Positions 10,800 to 21,429 of a stretch of DNA of 64,000 nt are shown piece by piece. The DNA is taken from contig NC_053039.3 in assembly GCF_002575655.3 (NCBI RefSeq), forward strand, positions 239,670,622 to 239,734,621, read 5' to 3'. Both the position numbers and the translations under genes were made by a program. Positions within the stretch are counted from its first letter, which is position 1; the number at the start of each line of letters is the position of its first letter. The notes beneath the pieces are model-generated. The model saw nothing but the letters and a program-made list of their open reading frames with translations, had not been told where the DNA came from and made no database searches. Source of the stretch: Aegilops tauschii subsp. strangulata (lineage: Eukaryota > Streptophyta > Magnoliopsida > Poales > Poaceae).

Positions 10800-13205
10800 G
10801 GCGAAGCCCTTGCAGAGAACTTTCCCACTCCAAGCAAAGATGAGAGGTTATGTTTTGTATCCTTCCTTCTAAGAGGCCTGGATTTCCCATTCACCCCTTC
10901 TTAAGGGGCCTACTAGAGTTTTGCGGGATCCAACTCCACCACCTCACCCCTGGATCAATTCTGCACATCTCTGGCTTTGTCGCCTCTTGTGAGATGTTTC
11001 TGGGATGTGAGGCCCATTTCGAGTTATGGAGGAAGTACTTCTACCTCGTCCCTCGTACCCATGGGTTGTCAATTTTTTAAGTAGGTGGAGCCGAAGTGTG
11101 TCGCATAGCCGGCACGGGATATCCCATCAGGACTCCCAAAATAGATTCCGAAGAATGGACTTCGGAGTGCTTTTATATCAAAGACGTCCCCCTGTTCGAG
11201 CTAGTTCGGAGAGGTCTCCCTGAGTATTCGGACGCCTCGTCAAAGAAGCGACTTAACTGGTGACCCAAAAGCCCCTCCAAAGGGGAGTCCACCGAGGTGC
11301 AGTGCCTAGTCGCAAAGGTAAGGGTGCTGGCCCATGGCAAATTAACCATGATTGACGTAATGGCCGCAACAATTGATCGATGTGTGCAACCCCTTCAGCA
11401 AAGGACGCACCCCCGGTGGTGCTACAATGGGACAAGTGACGCATCCCACTACAAGCGGCAAGGGCCAGACAATCAAGCAGCAATGGCCGCCATGTTGGCA
11501 GATTGAAAGGCGAAGAAGAATTTGCCCACCTAAGAAACTGCAAAGGCTACTCGGGCTACAAACCCATCAAATGGGTAAGTTTAAACTCATGTACATAGCT
11601 CAGACATTACATCTGAATACTAATCGGTTCAACCATTTTTTCGAACAGAGCTCGAGATGCCAAGTTGAAGGCATCAACGACCCCTCTCTTCAACTAGAGG
11701 ATCATTCCCGCGACGACGACCCAGGCTTTCACGAGGACCCAGAGATATCAATTGACTTTGAGGACGGGGTTTTCTTTCAGAAAAGCCTTGACGGTTCCTA
11801 GGTGGCTATCACAGCTGATCACCCTGGGCTCCTCCCCTCCTCCGCCGTTGGTAATAAGAAGGCCTGCCGTCAAACAGGGCGTTCACCTGCGCTACTCCGG
11901 CTATGCTAACTTCTACTCCCAAGGGTCGCTGTACCGCGCGCCGAGCACCGACGGAGGCGGTGTCAATTCCGGCTAACAAAGGAGCCTCCAAACAAAAAGC
12001 GGCCACGAGAGCTACGCCAATCGTATCTTTGGTAAAAGGTAGTGCGCTTTAAAGTTCCCATAAGTTCATTATTGGCCTCACCGCCGCGGGGCACTATTGA
12101 TGTTTTAATTTGGGTTTGTAGGAAAAAGGTACCACTTCGATCGTCCGAAGACATTGAAGGAGTGTCAGGGCGCGTTCGAAGCTCCTCAACACAGGCAGAG
12201 GTTAATGCGTGGGGTAGTACTGCAGACCAGCCCATAGAAGATTTTGAGGACGTCTCGGTCACCAATTCCTGGGTTGAAAGTGTGATGAATCATTGATGAT
12301 GAAAGGAATCCCTGCGTCATGCCACCTTGTCCGATCAAGAGTTTAATGCCTTTAGTTCGGTTGACGCATACCACGTAGCGGCCCGAATCGGCTTGAGGGG
12401 ATTGCCAATCTTCTGTCGACCAATATGCAGGTAAGAGAGGGTTTTGACGACCGAATATAAATGCTAGCCTAGTAGCCCCCAAGCCTTGATTCGGGCAGGG
12501 CAGCTGAGTTAAGGTTGGTGAATATAGTTATTTATGGTTTTCGGTAGGCTTCAAAGGACCAGAATAAAAAGTTGTCTGGAGACCTTGAGTCAAGTCGAAC
12601 ATAGTTCGCTGATGTGAAGGCCCAATTAGAGGCGGTGATAAATTTCACCAGCGAGGCCCATGATGAGGGGAAGTTTTTAACATGCATGAATTGTGCCAAT
12701 GTGCCCTGTTTGACACTGGCTTTCTTTGTGGCAGCCGAATCCATAGGTCACAAAAGGACCTGGATGCCGCCAAAGAGTCTCAACGGTATGCTGAGTCACA
12801 GCATGAAGCCGGTGTACGGGTGTTAAAGCGAAGCCATGAGGAAACCAACAAACTGAAGGTAGAGAACCAGCAACATGCCAAGGAACTGGAGATTTTGAAG
12901 GCTCAATTGGCGCGCTCTGGGAGATAACGAAAGATTAAAGAGCGGCATGTTCAATAAGTGTCCTTTAAGCATTGGATGTTTATAGCTACTTGCAATGCTT
13001 GAATATAACAAATATGCCATGCTTTATGCTAGGTCTCCTCACTGGTTGGCCCGAAGAAGAGGTCAATTCCTTTGGCAGGGATCTTTTAAAAGAACTGTCT
13101 GTGGTTCATGAGAAAGCTCGAAAAGCTATGAAGAACATGGTCAAGGTGTTATGGCCGACCGAAGTGGCACCGGACGATATGGCCGAACTGGCGAATCGCT
13201 TTAAG
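10800..13205 (+). pseudogene. Antisense ORF of Tat-like gypsy (putative gypsy-type transposon family), decayed
   Basis: The plus-strand product contains the family's hallmark region at about 10,890-11,075 (FLRGLLEFCGIQLHHLTPGS, then FELWRKYFYLVP), matching the putative gypsy-type transposon family PF04195 as remembered. Further conserved parts follow: SECFYIKDVPL near 11,170, a QGPDNQAAMAAML helix near 11,470, a coiled-coil region at 12,750-12,925 (VLKRSHEETNKLKVENQQ) and GWPEEEVNSFGRDLLKELS at about 13,045-13,105. Frames change repeatedly and introns are likely (GTAAGT at about 11,575), so no intact model was built. The frame stops at the CACTA-A insertion at 13,206. The molecular function of this family is not established. 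Confidence 0.65.
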
Positions 13206-13449
13206 CACTACAAAAAAAGACAAATCCGTGACATTTTGGGCCGAACGAATTTTTTCCTATCATGCTCATGACACTTCTATGACGATAGTTCTGACAAAAA
13301 CCGGTATCATCATAGATGTGGTGGGCTCCTACTTCTATGACAAAAAATCATGACAGAAAATGGGCTTTTCGTCCTGGGCGGGCCGGAGACGCACCTGCAT
13401 GACATTCTTTGGGCCGTCCATGACGGAAAAAATCATGGTAGAAGCGAGG

Positions 13450-15088
13450 TGATGTCTACTACGCAAACTTCTTCTTGTAGACGTTGTTGGGCCTCCAAGT
13501 GCAATGGTTTGTAGGACAGTAGCAAATTTCCCTCAAGTGGATGACCTAAGGTTTATCAATCTGTGGGAGGCGTAGGTTGAAGATGGTCTCTCTCCAACAA
13601 CCCTGCAACCAAATAACAAAGAGTCTCTTGTGTCCCCAACACACCCAATACAATGGTAAATTGTATAGGTGCACTAGTTCGGCGAAGAGATGGTGATACA
13701 AGTGCAATATGGATGATAGATATAGGTTTTTGTAATCTGAAAATATAAAAACAGCAAGGTAGCAAGCGATAAAAGTGAGCGTAAACGGTATTGCAATGCT
13801 AGGAAACAAGGCCTAGGGTTCATACTTTCACTAGTGCAAGTTCTCTCAACAATAATAACATAATTGGGTCATATAACTATCCCTCAAAATGCAACAAAGA
13901 GTCACTCCAAAGTCACTAATAGTGGAGAACAAACGAAGAGATTATTGTAGGGTACGAAACCACCTCAAAGTTATTCTTTCTGATCGATCTATTCAAGAGT
14001 TCGTACTAGAATAACACCTTAAGACACAAATCAACCAAAACCCTAATGTCACCTAGATACTCCAATGTCACCTCAAGTATCCATGGGTATGATTATACGA
14101 TATGCATCACACAATCTCAGATTCATCTATTCAACCAACACAAAGTACTTCAAAGAGTGTCCCAAAGTTTCTACCGAAGAGTCAAGACGAAAACGTGTGC
14201 CAACCCCTATGCATAAGTTCACAATGTTACGGAACCCGCAAGTTGATCACCAAAACATACATCAAGTAGATCACGTGATATCCCATTGTCACCACAGATA
14301 AGCACGTGCAAGACATACATCAAGTGTTCTCAAATCCTTAAAGACTCAATCCGATAAGATAACTTCAAAGGGAAAACTCAATCCATTACAAGAGAGTAGA
14401 GGGGGAGAAACATCATAAGATCCAACTATAATAGCAAAGCTCGCGATACAATAAGATCGTATCACCTCAAGAACACGAGAGAGAGAGAGATCAAACACAT
14501 AGCTACTGGTACATACCCTCAGCACCGAGGGTGAACTACTCCCTCCTCGTCATGGGTTGCGCCGGGATGATGAAGATGGCCACCTGTGATGGATCCCCCC
14601 TCTAGCAGGGTGCCGGAACTGGGTCCCGATTGGTTTTTGTTGGCTACAGAGGCTTGCGGTGGCGGAACTCCCGATCTATTCTGCTCCCCGATGTTTTTAG
14701 GGTATATGGATATATATAGGCGAAAGAAGTCGGTCAGGGGAGCCATGAGGGGCCCACGAGGGTGGGGGCACGCCCAGGGGGGCAGGCGCGCCTCCATGCC
14801 TCGTGGCCACCTCGAAGCTTCCCTAACTTCAACTCCAAGTCTCCTGTATCACGTTCGTTCCAAAAATCATGCTCCCGAAGGTTTCATTCTGTTTGGACTC
14901 CGTTTGATATTCCTTTTCTGCGAAACACTGAAACAAGGGAAAAAACAGAAACTGGCACTGGGCTCTGGGTTAATAGGTTAGTCCCAAAAATAATATAAAA
15001 GTGCATAGTAAAGCCCATTACACATCCAAGATGGATAATATAATAGCATGAATACTTCATAAATTATAGATACGTTGGAGACGTATCA
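13450..15088 (-). mobile_element. Solo gypsy LTR inside CACTA-A
   Basis: This is 1639 bp, reading TGATACGTCTCC to AGACATCA on the minus strand, with no internal region or second LTR. It is flanked by CGAGG (13,445-13,449) and CTAGG (15,089-15,093), a 5-bp target duplication with one change. Its first half resembles the Sabrina-like LTR (shared ACCTATTAACC and GAATATCAAACGGAGTCC parts) but the end differs, so it belongs to a related family. The paralogous site in CACTA-C near 39,951 is uninterrupted and confirms both boundaries. Confidence 0.9.
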
Positions 15089-15189
15089 CTAGGGCGAGGA
15101 AAATTTCAGGGAGTTCCCGGTTATGGTGGGCGGTCGGGGCCGAATGATGCACGGAGGTTTGTGCGTTTCTCTCATATACGTACGCACAT

Positions 15190-15335
15190 GTGTGCGAGGC
15201 GTTGCGCTCTAACTAAACCCGAGCGAGGCGTTGGGCTCTAACTGAACCCGAGTGATTGCACTAGCTATGTTACTGAACTCCGATCGATCCCTTGCTGTTA
15301 ACTGAAACCGAGTGATTCCTTCTCTACTGCTGCTA
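15190..15335. repeat. Short direct repeats of AACTGAACCCGAG type
   Basis: Copies of TCTAACTGAACCCGAGCGA and variants occur about every 25-45 bp. The same block is in CACTA-C at about 40,046-40,215. It is a subterminal component of this CACTA family. Confidence 0.75.
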
Positions 15336-15349
15336 ACTGAAGTCGATCG

Positions 15350-15764
15350 AAACTGCCTCTTGATGAACAGTTCCTTGTGGGGGTTTGATGAACAGTTCCC
15401 GGTGGGGGTTGGATGAACAGGATCCCGTGGTAGTAGAGGCCGTTGCCGCTGGATGAACATGACCCCTATCGACGAGGTGGGGGTGGATGAACAGTAGCCG
15501 GTGGAAGGATGGTTGAACAGGACCCCGTGGAGGGATGGTTGAACAGTAGTCGGTGGAGGCTAGATGAACAGGACCCCGTGGAGGGCTGGATGAACGGTAG
15601 CCGGTGGAGGCTGGATGAACAGTAGCCGGTCGAGGCTGTATGAACAGGACCCCCGTGGATGAACAGTAGCTGGTGGAGGCTAGAGGAAGTCGACGGTGGA
15701 TGAACAGTAGCAGGTGGAGGTTGGAGGAAGTTGAGGGTGGATGAACAGTAGCTCGTGGAGTCCC
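15350..15764. repeat. GGATGAACAGTAGCCGGTGG minisatellite of CACTA-A
   Basis: Repeated units of GGATGAACAG alternate with AGTAGCCGGTGGAGGCT and GACCCCGTGGAGGG, with a period near 33-36 bp. The minus strand is open for long stretches because of the composition and periodicity. These frames are not taken as genes. The counterpart in CACTA-C is at about 40,222-40,530. Confidence 0.85.
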
Positions 15765-16090
15765 GTTTTGCGGTATGCCATACCCCTCCCGATGAACAGA
15801 ACCCCGTTTCGACCGCAGGCGCTCCAACACAAGTCCGTTTCCTCCATTTTGCGATACGCCACACCCCTCCCGATCAACATCACCCCGTTTCGATCGTAGG
15901 CACTCGAACAAAACTCCGTTTCCTCCGTTTTGCGGTACGCCAGACCCTTCCCGATGAACAAGACCCCATATCGACCATACGCGGTCGAACAGAAGGCCGT
16001 TTCCTCCGTTCTGTGGTACGCCAGACCTCGTTTCGGCTGTTCCGTCCAAGCCGGTTGGCTCCCGTTGAACACACGACGCTGTTTACTCCG
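15765..16090. repeat. 81-bp tandem repeat of CACTA-A
   Basis: Four units start at the TTTTGCGGTACGCC motif near 15,765, 15,846, 15,927 and 16,008, exactly 81 bp apart. Each includes CCTCCCGATGAACA and CCCGTTTCGACC. Since 81 is a multiple of three, long minus-strand frames with a 27-residue repeat arise. The related array in CACTA-C has a period near 71 bp. Confidence 0.85.
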
Positions 16091-16359
16091 TTCCGACCCA
16101 GCCGGTTGCCTACCGATGAACATGATTAGTCGCTGTATGCGTTAGAGACCCCGCCCATATGTACGTACATAGCCGTATTTACTATCTTGCAGCATGGCCG
16201 TACGTACGTGTACATGATATAGACAGGACTGCGTGACATGCTATGTTGGCACCTCTACTTCAACACGTGCCGCTCCTTACTCGGCCACGGTACATCGCTG
16301 CAGAGGGACCGATCGACTGCTATGTACGTACACGTTCGCGGCCGGACAGATAACGCTAC

Positions 16360-17790
16360 CTTCACTTCAACTTGGTGGGTCCTAGCTATCAGGGGGTAAG
16401 AAGGCAGTTACTTCCGTGCGAAGATAAAGCCGGTGGGTCCCAGCTGTCAGGGGGAACCTTTTTTCGCGAAATACAGAGGCCCTTCCGGTAGGTCCGAGGT
16501 GTCAGGTGGAGGAATCATTATTTTGCGCGTAATAAGGAGGCACTTCCTTGCATGCGGCCATGGACCCAGCTGTCAGCCTCTCCACTTACAGTCCTCTTCT
16601 GATGGCTGTCGTTCGTTGATCGTGTTGACGACGCCATACCGTCCAAGAGCACCAAGGTGGTGGAAGATGGAGCGACCTATGAAGGGAACGACCCGGAGCC
16701 GGGGAATACGCAGCGGTGGATGCCCACGCAGAGGGGAGTATGATGGTTGACTGCTTCGGCTGCGGTTTGAGGGTGCCATCTCCGGAGAATAACAGGGGGT
16801 GTGGGTGAGTAGAGGGAAGGCCTGGCCAGCGGTGGGAGTAGGGTGGGGCGGTGAGGCCTGTGTGGTAGCACAACCGGCCACGAGAGGCAGGAGCAGGAGG
16901 CGCGGCCGGCGCTGGTTTGAGAGGCAGGAGCAAGAAGACCAGAGGTTGAAGAAGCACGACGACCGTTGGATGGACATTGTACAGTCACCACAGCTAGAAT
17001 CGTTTATATTGACTAAGTTGACAAAGCCCCGCGTCCGCGTCAACTTAGTAGGCCTACAAGTTAGCCTCCAAATATGGTGGGACCGACCTAGCAGCGGGGC
17101 TATTCATTATTTTTGTGCGTAATAGCTGGTGGATCCGAGCTGTCAGCGGGGGCAATATTTTTTTTGCGAAATACAGAGGCCCTTCCGGTGGGTCCCAGCT
17201 ATCAGGAGGAGGAATTGTTATTTTGCGTGTAATAAGGAGGCACTTCCTACACGCAAAAAAGGAGGTTCCTTCCTTGCGTGCGGCCATGGACCCAGTGATC
17301 AGCCTCTCCACGTACAGTCCTCTTCCGATGGATGTCGTTCATTGACCACGCCATGCCGAGAGCACCAAGGAGGTGGACGACGGTGAGGCAAGTAAGGGAA
17401 CGACCCGGAGCCGAGGAAGACTCGGCAGTTGTTTCCCGTGCAGAGTGGTACGAGGTTTTACTTGTTCGGCCGCAGTGTGAGGCTGGCGTCGCCGGAGTAT
17501 AACAGGAGGTGTGGGTGAGTAGAGAGATAGCCAGGCCAGGGATGCGAGTATGGTGGGGCCGTGAGGCCTGCCCGGTAGCACAGCCGGCCACGAGAGGTGG
17601 GAGCAGGCGGTTCCGCCGGCGCTGGTTTGGGCGGCTGGAGCAGGAAGATCAGAGACTGAAGAAGCACGATTGCCGTTAGATTGACATCTAACGGCCTGAT
17701 GCTGGTAGAGTCGATTGTTGACTAAGTTTCTTTTTTTGAGAAACCTTGTGTATGCATGTACTTAGTAGGCCTACAAGTCAGCCTCCAAAT
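16360..17790. repeat. GC-rich CACTA modules 1 and 2
   Basis: Two modules (about 16,555-17,075 and 17,281-17,790) each run from GGCCATGGACCCAG through CAGCCTCTCCAC and a GGAGCAGGAAGA-type stretch to an inverted repeat (ACTAAGTTGAC, then GTCAACTTAGTAGGCC). The GGTGGGTCCCAGCTGTCAG and GCGAAATACAGAGGCCC motifs separate them. Five more modules occur in CACTA-C. Open frames across them are short, differ between copies and are not called as genes. Confidence 0.8.
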
Positions 17791-18107
17791 CCGTGGCAGA
17801 CAACATAGAGCCCATTTGCTAATTTTTCAATAATTTGCAGCCCATTTGCTAATTCTTAAGGAATTTATTACATCCCATTTTTTGCCCAGGACCACAGTCC
17901 AAAAGTTCAAACTTATTTTGCATATTTCGGTGGAGTCTGAACTGTTTTAATGCAGAAATGATAAACATTTATTTTTTAATAACTTATTGATTTGCCAAAA
18001 AATATCATTTTGTTTTTGTAAGCTAATAAGATGTGGGACAATTGAGTTGGTTTAAGGGAAAACCAGTGGTAAAAGAATCAGTGCTGGGAGGAAAATAAAA
18101 TAAAAAA
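17791..18107. other. AT-rich segment of CACTA-A before CACTA-B
   Basis: This stretch has no ORF. It contains repeated CCCATTTGCTAATT motifs, also found in CACTA-C at about 42,750-42,860, which supports assigning it to CACTA-A. Confidence 0.6.
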
Positions 18108-18124
18108 TAACATTACTGCAGGAT

Positions 18125-18760
18125 GCTGCTAACGCGATACTACGATCAGAGACCCTTTGACAAAAGTGTGTGCGATGCATTAATCACAAACGGGGATGTA
18201 AAAACCATCAAAAAAGGTGCAAAATGTTTGCGATGGCGGAGCCATCAAACACGGTTCAGATTTTAGCTGCGTGCGTGATTCAGGGCACACGATTAACCTG
18301 TTCGAACTGTTTGCGATGAGCAGAACAACAGAAACGGGCAACCATATCAATGTGTGTGTGATATACAGCATACAGTTCACTCCGATGAACCGTTTGCTAT
18401 TAGGGAGTGCAACATAAACGGTTAGCAAGATCAAGGTGTGTGTGATATAGGGCATACGGTTCACTCGGAAGAACTGTTTTCGATTAGCAAACACAACAGA
18501 AACGATTCAACTTAACAAGATGTGTGTGATACGTGGCAAACAGCCGACTCGGATGAACTGTTTGCGATGAGAAATTACAACACAGACGGTTAATACAGTT
18601 AGTTCATGTGCGATTCTGTGTGTACAAAAAACTTTGAAAAATGCAAACAAGTTGCTTGCGGTGGCTAGGAGTATCGCACACGATGCGTCTGCGAGTACTT
18701 GTGTGTGATGATTAGTAAGTTACACATACGTTTCCTTATGTTAACACTTGTGTGATAAAT
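18125..18760. repeat. Left subterminal repeats of CACTA-B
   Basis: More than ten copies of GTGTGTGAT or GTGCGAT alternate with GTTTGCGATGAG or ACGGTT motifs roughly every 40 bp. Such arrays in CACTA elements are binding sites for element-encoded DNA-binding proteins (established for En/Spm TNPA). The right end carries the same motif types. Confidence 0.75.
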
Positions 18761-18762
18761 AA

Positions 18763-18768
18763 CACGTG
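18763..18768 (+). promoter_or_regulatory. G-box CACGTG near the first cargo gene
   Basis: AACACGTGGCACC contains a canonical G-box/ABRE-like core about 230 bp upstream of the ATG at 18,999. A single motif is weak evidence for regulation. Confidence 0.3.
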
Positions 18769-18998
18769 GCACCGGATACGGTATTCGGGTTGTGTGTGTG
18801 TGCTCCACTTAGTCTTCCCGCGCTCCAGCGAATGCTTCCCGCTCTCCACATGGGTGAATTGTAAAATCCATGCCTATTCCCTCACCGGTTTCCCGCCACC
18901 AGCTAATGGCTTGCTGCATATAACCCAGGCGGCAATGCACCGCCGCGACACTCTGCGAAGATCTAGTCCTCACCCATCTACCATTAGCTATTCCAAGC

Positions 18999-19657
18999 AT
19001 GCCAGGCAACGACCAAAGCTTCAACGTCGACGCCTACCTGCGTTACATCTTCGGCAAGGAGAACGAGCCGGAGCAATCGGGGAGCAAGAGCTTCATCGGC
19101 CGGTGCAGGCACCATGGCCCATCGGTAGCGATATCGGCATCACAGTCCTTGGGAGCACAATCGACATATTTCAGAGGAGGTGTGATGAGAAATTTTCCAT
19201 CCACAGTGCAAAAGATCCAGAGCTGCTCGGCGGCATGATCGACGACCCACCCGAAGAGCCGCCGTCACCAGTGCTCATCGAGAGCCTGATGCCCCGCAAG
19301 GAATGGGCAGAGGTCCTCTGCAACTCAGTCAAGACAAAGGCAGCCTGCGGCTTCATCATTGCCCGCGGCAGCCATGTCAACCTCGATCCCGATGATGTGG
19401 TGGCTAGGCTCGAGTGCATCCTTGGCGGAGTTGACGTCCCCGACGAAGTAGAACATCGCCAACGTGATATCTTGAGGATGCAGGTGATCGACGGAATTTG
19501 CTACCAGGCCAAAGACATGCAAATGGAGCGGTTCCGCGGAGTTGTCATGCGCACGATTGCACGCTGTCAAGCTCTTCTGGAAGAGGCCCAACAACCCCAA
19601 GAGCCTCCCAGCGCCATCAGCTCCGTAGGCGGAGGCGGGTCGGGACACTTGGAGTAA
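18999..19657 (+). pseudogene. CACTA-B cargo gene 1, frameshifted hypothetical protein
   Basis: The likely start is MPGNDQSFNVDAYLRYIFGK at 18,999. The frame changes once near 19,110-19,130, after which a long frame continues through LLGGMIDDPPEEPPSPVLIE, an EWAEVLCNSVKT helix and RFRGVVMRTIARCQALLEEA to a stop at 19,657. Composition is acidic in the middle and Gly-rich at the end (SVGGGGSGHLE). Together this would be about 220 residues. No domain was recognised. An alternative start upstream in the second frame reads through low-quality sequence and was not preferred. The 3' flank (19,781-19,835) is shared with gene 2, hinting at common origin or a shared 3' end signal. Confidence 0.5.
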
Positions 19658-19780
19658 ACGGCCGCAAGGGTGCTATGCTGATCATGGAGTCCGAGAAGAC
19701 CATTGTCGGAAGGCCGCCAGCTCAGCCTTTTAGCTTATATTTTATTATAATTGTATGCATATGTAGGTCATGAGTGTTTT

Positions 19781-19835
19781 GGGCCTTGCCGCATGTGGCA
19801 TTTTAAATTATCCTGAATATGTAAGACAATTATTA
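19781..19835 (+). repeat. Shared 3'-flank block, copy 1
   Basis: The block from GGGCCTTGCCGCATGTGGCA to CAATTATTA recurs at 20,823-20,878 with few differences. Each copy lies about 60-125 bp after the stop codon of a cargo gene, so both genes seem to share a 3' UTR-like sequence. Confidence 0.85.
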
Positions 19836-20071
19836 AGAATTATTAACCGTTGCCATCGTAACTTTGCCTCAACGGCGAGCAGAGCGCGCGCAGGGATGCC
19901 AGAGCAGAGCGCGCCGTGGCCGCCTCAACGGCGAGCAACCACGTGGTCAACCTTCTGCCATCAATAAATTTTGACCTTGTTTCTCGTCACATTGCTGATT
20001 ACAACGCAATAAGTAATTGCAAATCTGTTCACACCTATCAAACTAATGTGTGTTCACACTTAGCACCGGGC

Positions 20072-20078
20072 TATAAAA
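20072..20078 (+). promoter_or_regulatory. TATA box for cargo gene 2
   Basis: CGGGCTATAAAAACTTCCC is a good plant TATA box, 186 bp upstream of the ATG at 20,264. This leaves room for a leader of about 150 bases. Confidence 0.5.
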
Positions 20079-20263
20079 ACTTCCCACTTGAAAAAATTAC
20101 TTCACAGTTCCTCTCCTCATCACCCACAAAACTGGTTTTTTCTGTCAAGTCGTTCCGCCATGACCGGTAGGAGGAGTTTAGGGTGGACATATAACCAGGC
20201 AGCAAAGACCAAGGCCGCAGAAGCACTAGAGAGGTCCCCCGCGAAGCCGCAGCCGCAGTAGAG

Positions 20264-20761
20264 ATGTCCTGGCGCGCCGCGGAGCCCTCGAACGATCTCT
20301 CACGGGCACGCGAGGGCTCTCACAAGCGCATTCGCGGCGTCGGCCATCGCGACGAGCCGGTGTTCCTTAAGTCCTTTGCCGGCGACGATGATGACATTCT
20401 CGCTGGCGTCACTACGCAGCAGGAGCTGGTCGACGACTTGATGATGCTGCTCAAGATCAGCGATGCCTCGGTTGACAAGCCGACCGGCCTCGTTGAGCAA
20501 CTCATGGGTGATAATGTGAAGCTCCTCAAGTTGGTCACCGAGAAGGAGGAGGCCACCGGCTGGAATATGCTGCATGAGCAGAGCAGTGCCTCGAAGATGA
20601 CACTGAAAGCGGTCGTCGAGGAACTGATGGGTGGCTTGAGGAAGCTCCGGATCGAGCGCGAGCTGGAGGTGGAGGAATCCGTGGCTGCTTTCAAGCAAAG
20701 TCGTGAGGAATTGAAGAAGGAGCTGGAGGATTTCGCCGCCCGGCGATCCATCGACGAGTAG
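20264..20761 (+). CDS. CACTA-B cargo gene 2, 165-aa helical/coiled-coil protein
   Basis: A single intact exon of 165 codons starts MSWRAAEPSNDLSRAREG and ends at TAG 20,759-20,761. The N-terminal 40 residues are basic and Ser-rich. Residues about 50-160 are predicted helical and highly charged, with repeated LVDDLMMLLK, LVEQLMGDNVKLLKLV and VVEELMGGLRKL modules and a C-terminal Glu/Lys coiled coil (SREELKKELEDF). No DNA-binding or enzymatic domain was recognised. A TATA box lies at 20,072. Codon use is GC-rich, unlike the AT-rich repeats around it, and fits a grass gene captured or retained by the CACTA element. It could bind a partner through the coiled coil; that is inference only. Confidence 0.6.
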   Translation: MSWRAAEPSNDLSRAREGSHKRIRGVGHRDEPVFLKSFAGDDDDILAGVTTQQELVDDLMMLLKISDASVDKPTGLVEQLMGDNVKLLKLVTEKEEATGWNMLHEQSSASKMTLKAVVEELMGGLRKLRIERELEVEESVAAFKQSREELKKELEDFAARRSIDE

Positions 20762-20822
20762 AGACAGGTGCGACCCACATCGTTGTCTGCAATTTCCTTC
20801 TTCTCTTGCCCCCGTGTCTTCT

Positions 20823-20878
20823 GGGCTTTTGCCGCATGTGGCATTTTAAATTATTCGGAATATGTAAAACAATTATTA
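20823..20878 (+). repeat. Shared 3'-flank block, copy 2
   Basis: Second copy of the block at 19,781-19,835, starting 62 bp after the stop of cargo gene 2. It is followed by a short local duplication of CGTATTATCCGTTGCC (about 20,900-20,960). Confidence 0.85.
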
Positions 20879-21147
20879 TCTTCGCCCTTGTAAATTTGTC
20901 GTCGTATTATCCGTTGCCATTTTATTTGTGGTCGTATTATCCGTTGCCCTATGTGGCAATTTAAATTAGGGCGGAATACGAGTTGAAAACACGAACAAAG
21001 CAAATGCTGCCATGGGATCACAAGCAAACACCCTCCACCCAGGTGCTTTAATTAACCCATTAATGGAGAAGTTGTGAGCGAGGCGGGCTGCAGCTGGTGC
21101 ATGGGGGTCAAAGAGCTCGCTTCCCGGTGAGCATGGGCGGCCTTGCT

Positions 21148-21272
21148 GCTCGCACGTGTCCCGTCGAGCCTGCGAGGTGGACATGATGCACGCGTCCCGT
21201 CGAACCTGCGCGGCGGACTGCTCGCACGCGTCCCGTCGAGCCTGCATGGCGGTCTCGCGCTCGTCCCGTCTA
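21148..21272. repeat. 37-bp GC-rich tandem repeat
   Basis: The CGTCCCGTCGAGCCTG core occurs at about 21,154, 21,191 and 21,228, 37 bp apart, with a partial fourth copy near 21,262. It lies inside CACTA-B, downstream of cargo gene 2. Confidence 0.75.
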
Positions 21273-21429
21273 AGCAAACAGCTGCACGCACGCCACCAAG
21301 TATGGTTGAATTTTGACACGGTTAATATAATACAACCGTTTGTGATATTAACGTGTCAGCTTTTTGTTTCAAAAATGACTTCGTTGGCTACTAATGTGTG
21401 CGCCTCTTCTCAAACTGGATAATTTTTTT

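Larger units (their letters stand above)
9927..13205 (-). mobile_element. Tat-like gypsy fragment (3' LTR and antisense ORF region)
   Basis: The segment begins with part of an LTR in minus orientation (9927-10,300), then a polypurine tract, then a region with a plus-strand frame of the putative gypsy-type transposon family. An antisense ORF between pol and the 3' LTR is known in Tat-clade gypsy elements (for example Grande and RIRE2), so this should be the 3' end of such an element. The left end is cut by the copia element, the right end by CACTA-A at 13,206. Confidence 0.7.
13206..18110 (+). mobile_element. CACTA-A transposon, left part
   Basis: The terminus CACTACAAAAAAAGACAA at 13,206 is a typical CACTA-superfamily end. 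Subterminal TGACA-rich motifs follow (CCGTGACATTTTGGGCC, ATGACACTTCTATGACG). The element is interrupted by a solo LTR (13,450-15,088), resumes to 18,110, is interrupted by CACTA-B and seems to resume at 39,187. The interior is minisatellites and GC-rich modules with no transposase. The same family starts again at 39,725 (CACTA-C). The right terminus was not found. Confidence 0.8.

Noticed and set aside
15333..16130. Long minus-strand frames with repeated peptide in CACTA-A, and the same in CACTA-C at 40,118-41,166
   Set aside because: They follow from the periodicity and base composition of minisatellites (the 81-bp unit is divisible by three). The periods differ between copies and the frames are not conserved, so selection on protein is not supported.
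16433..17667. Frames on both strands in the GC-rich CACTA modules
   Set aside because: Frames are open on both strands because of GC bias, shift between modules and have no consistent start or stop.
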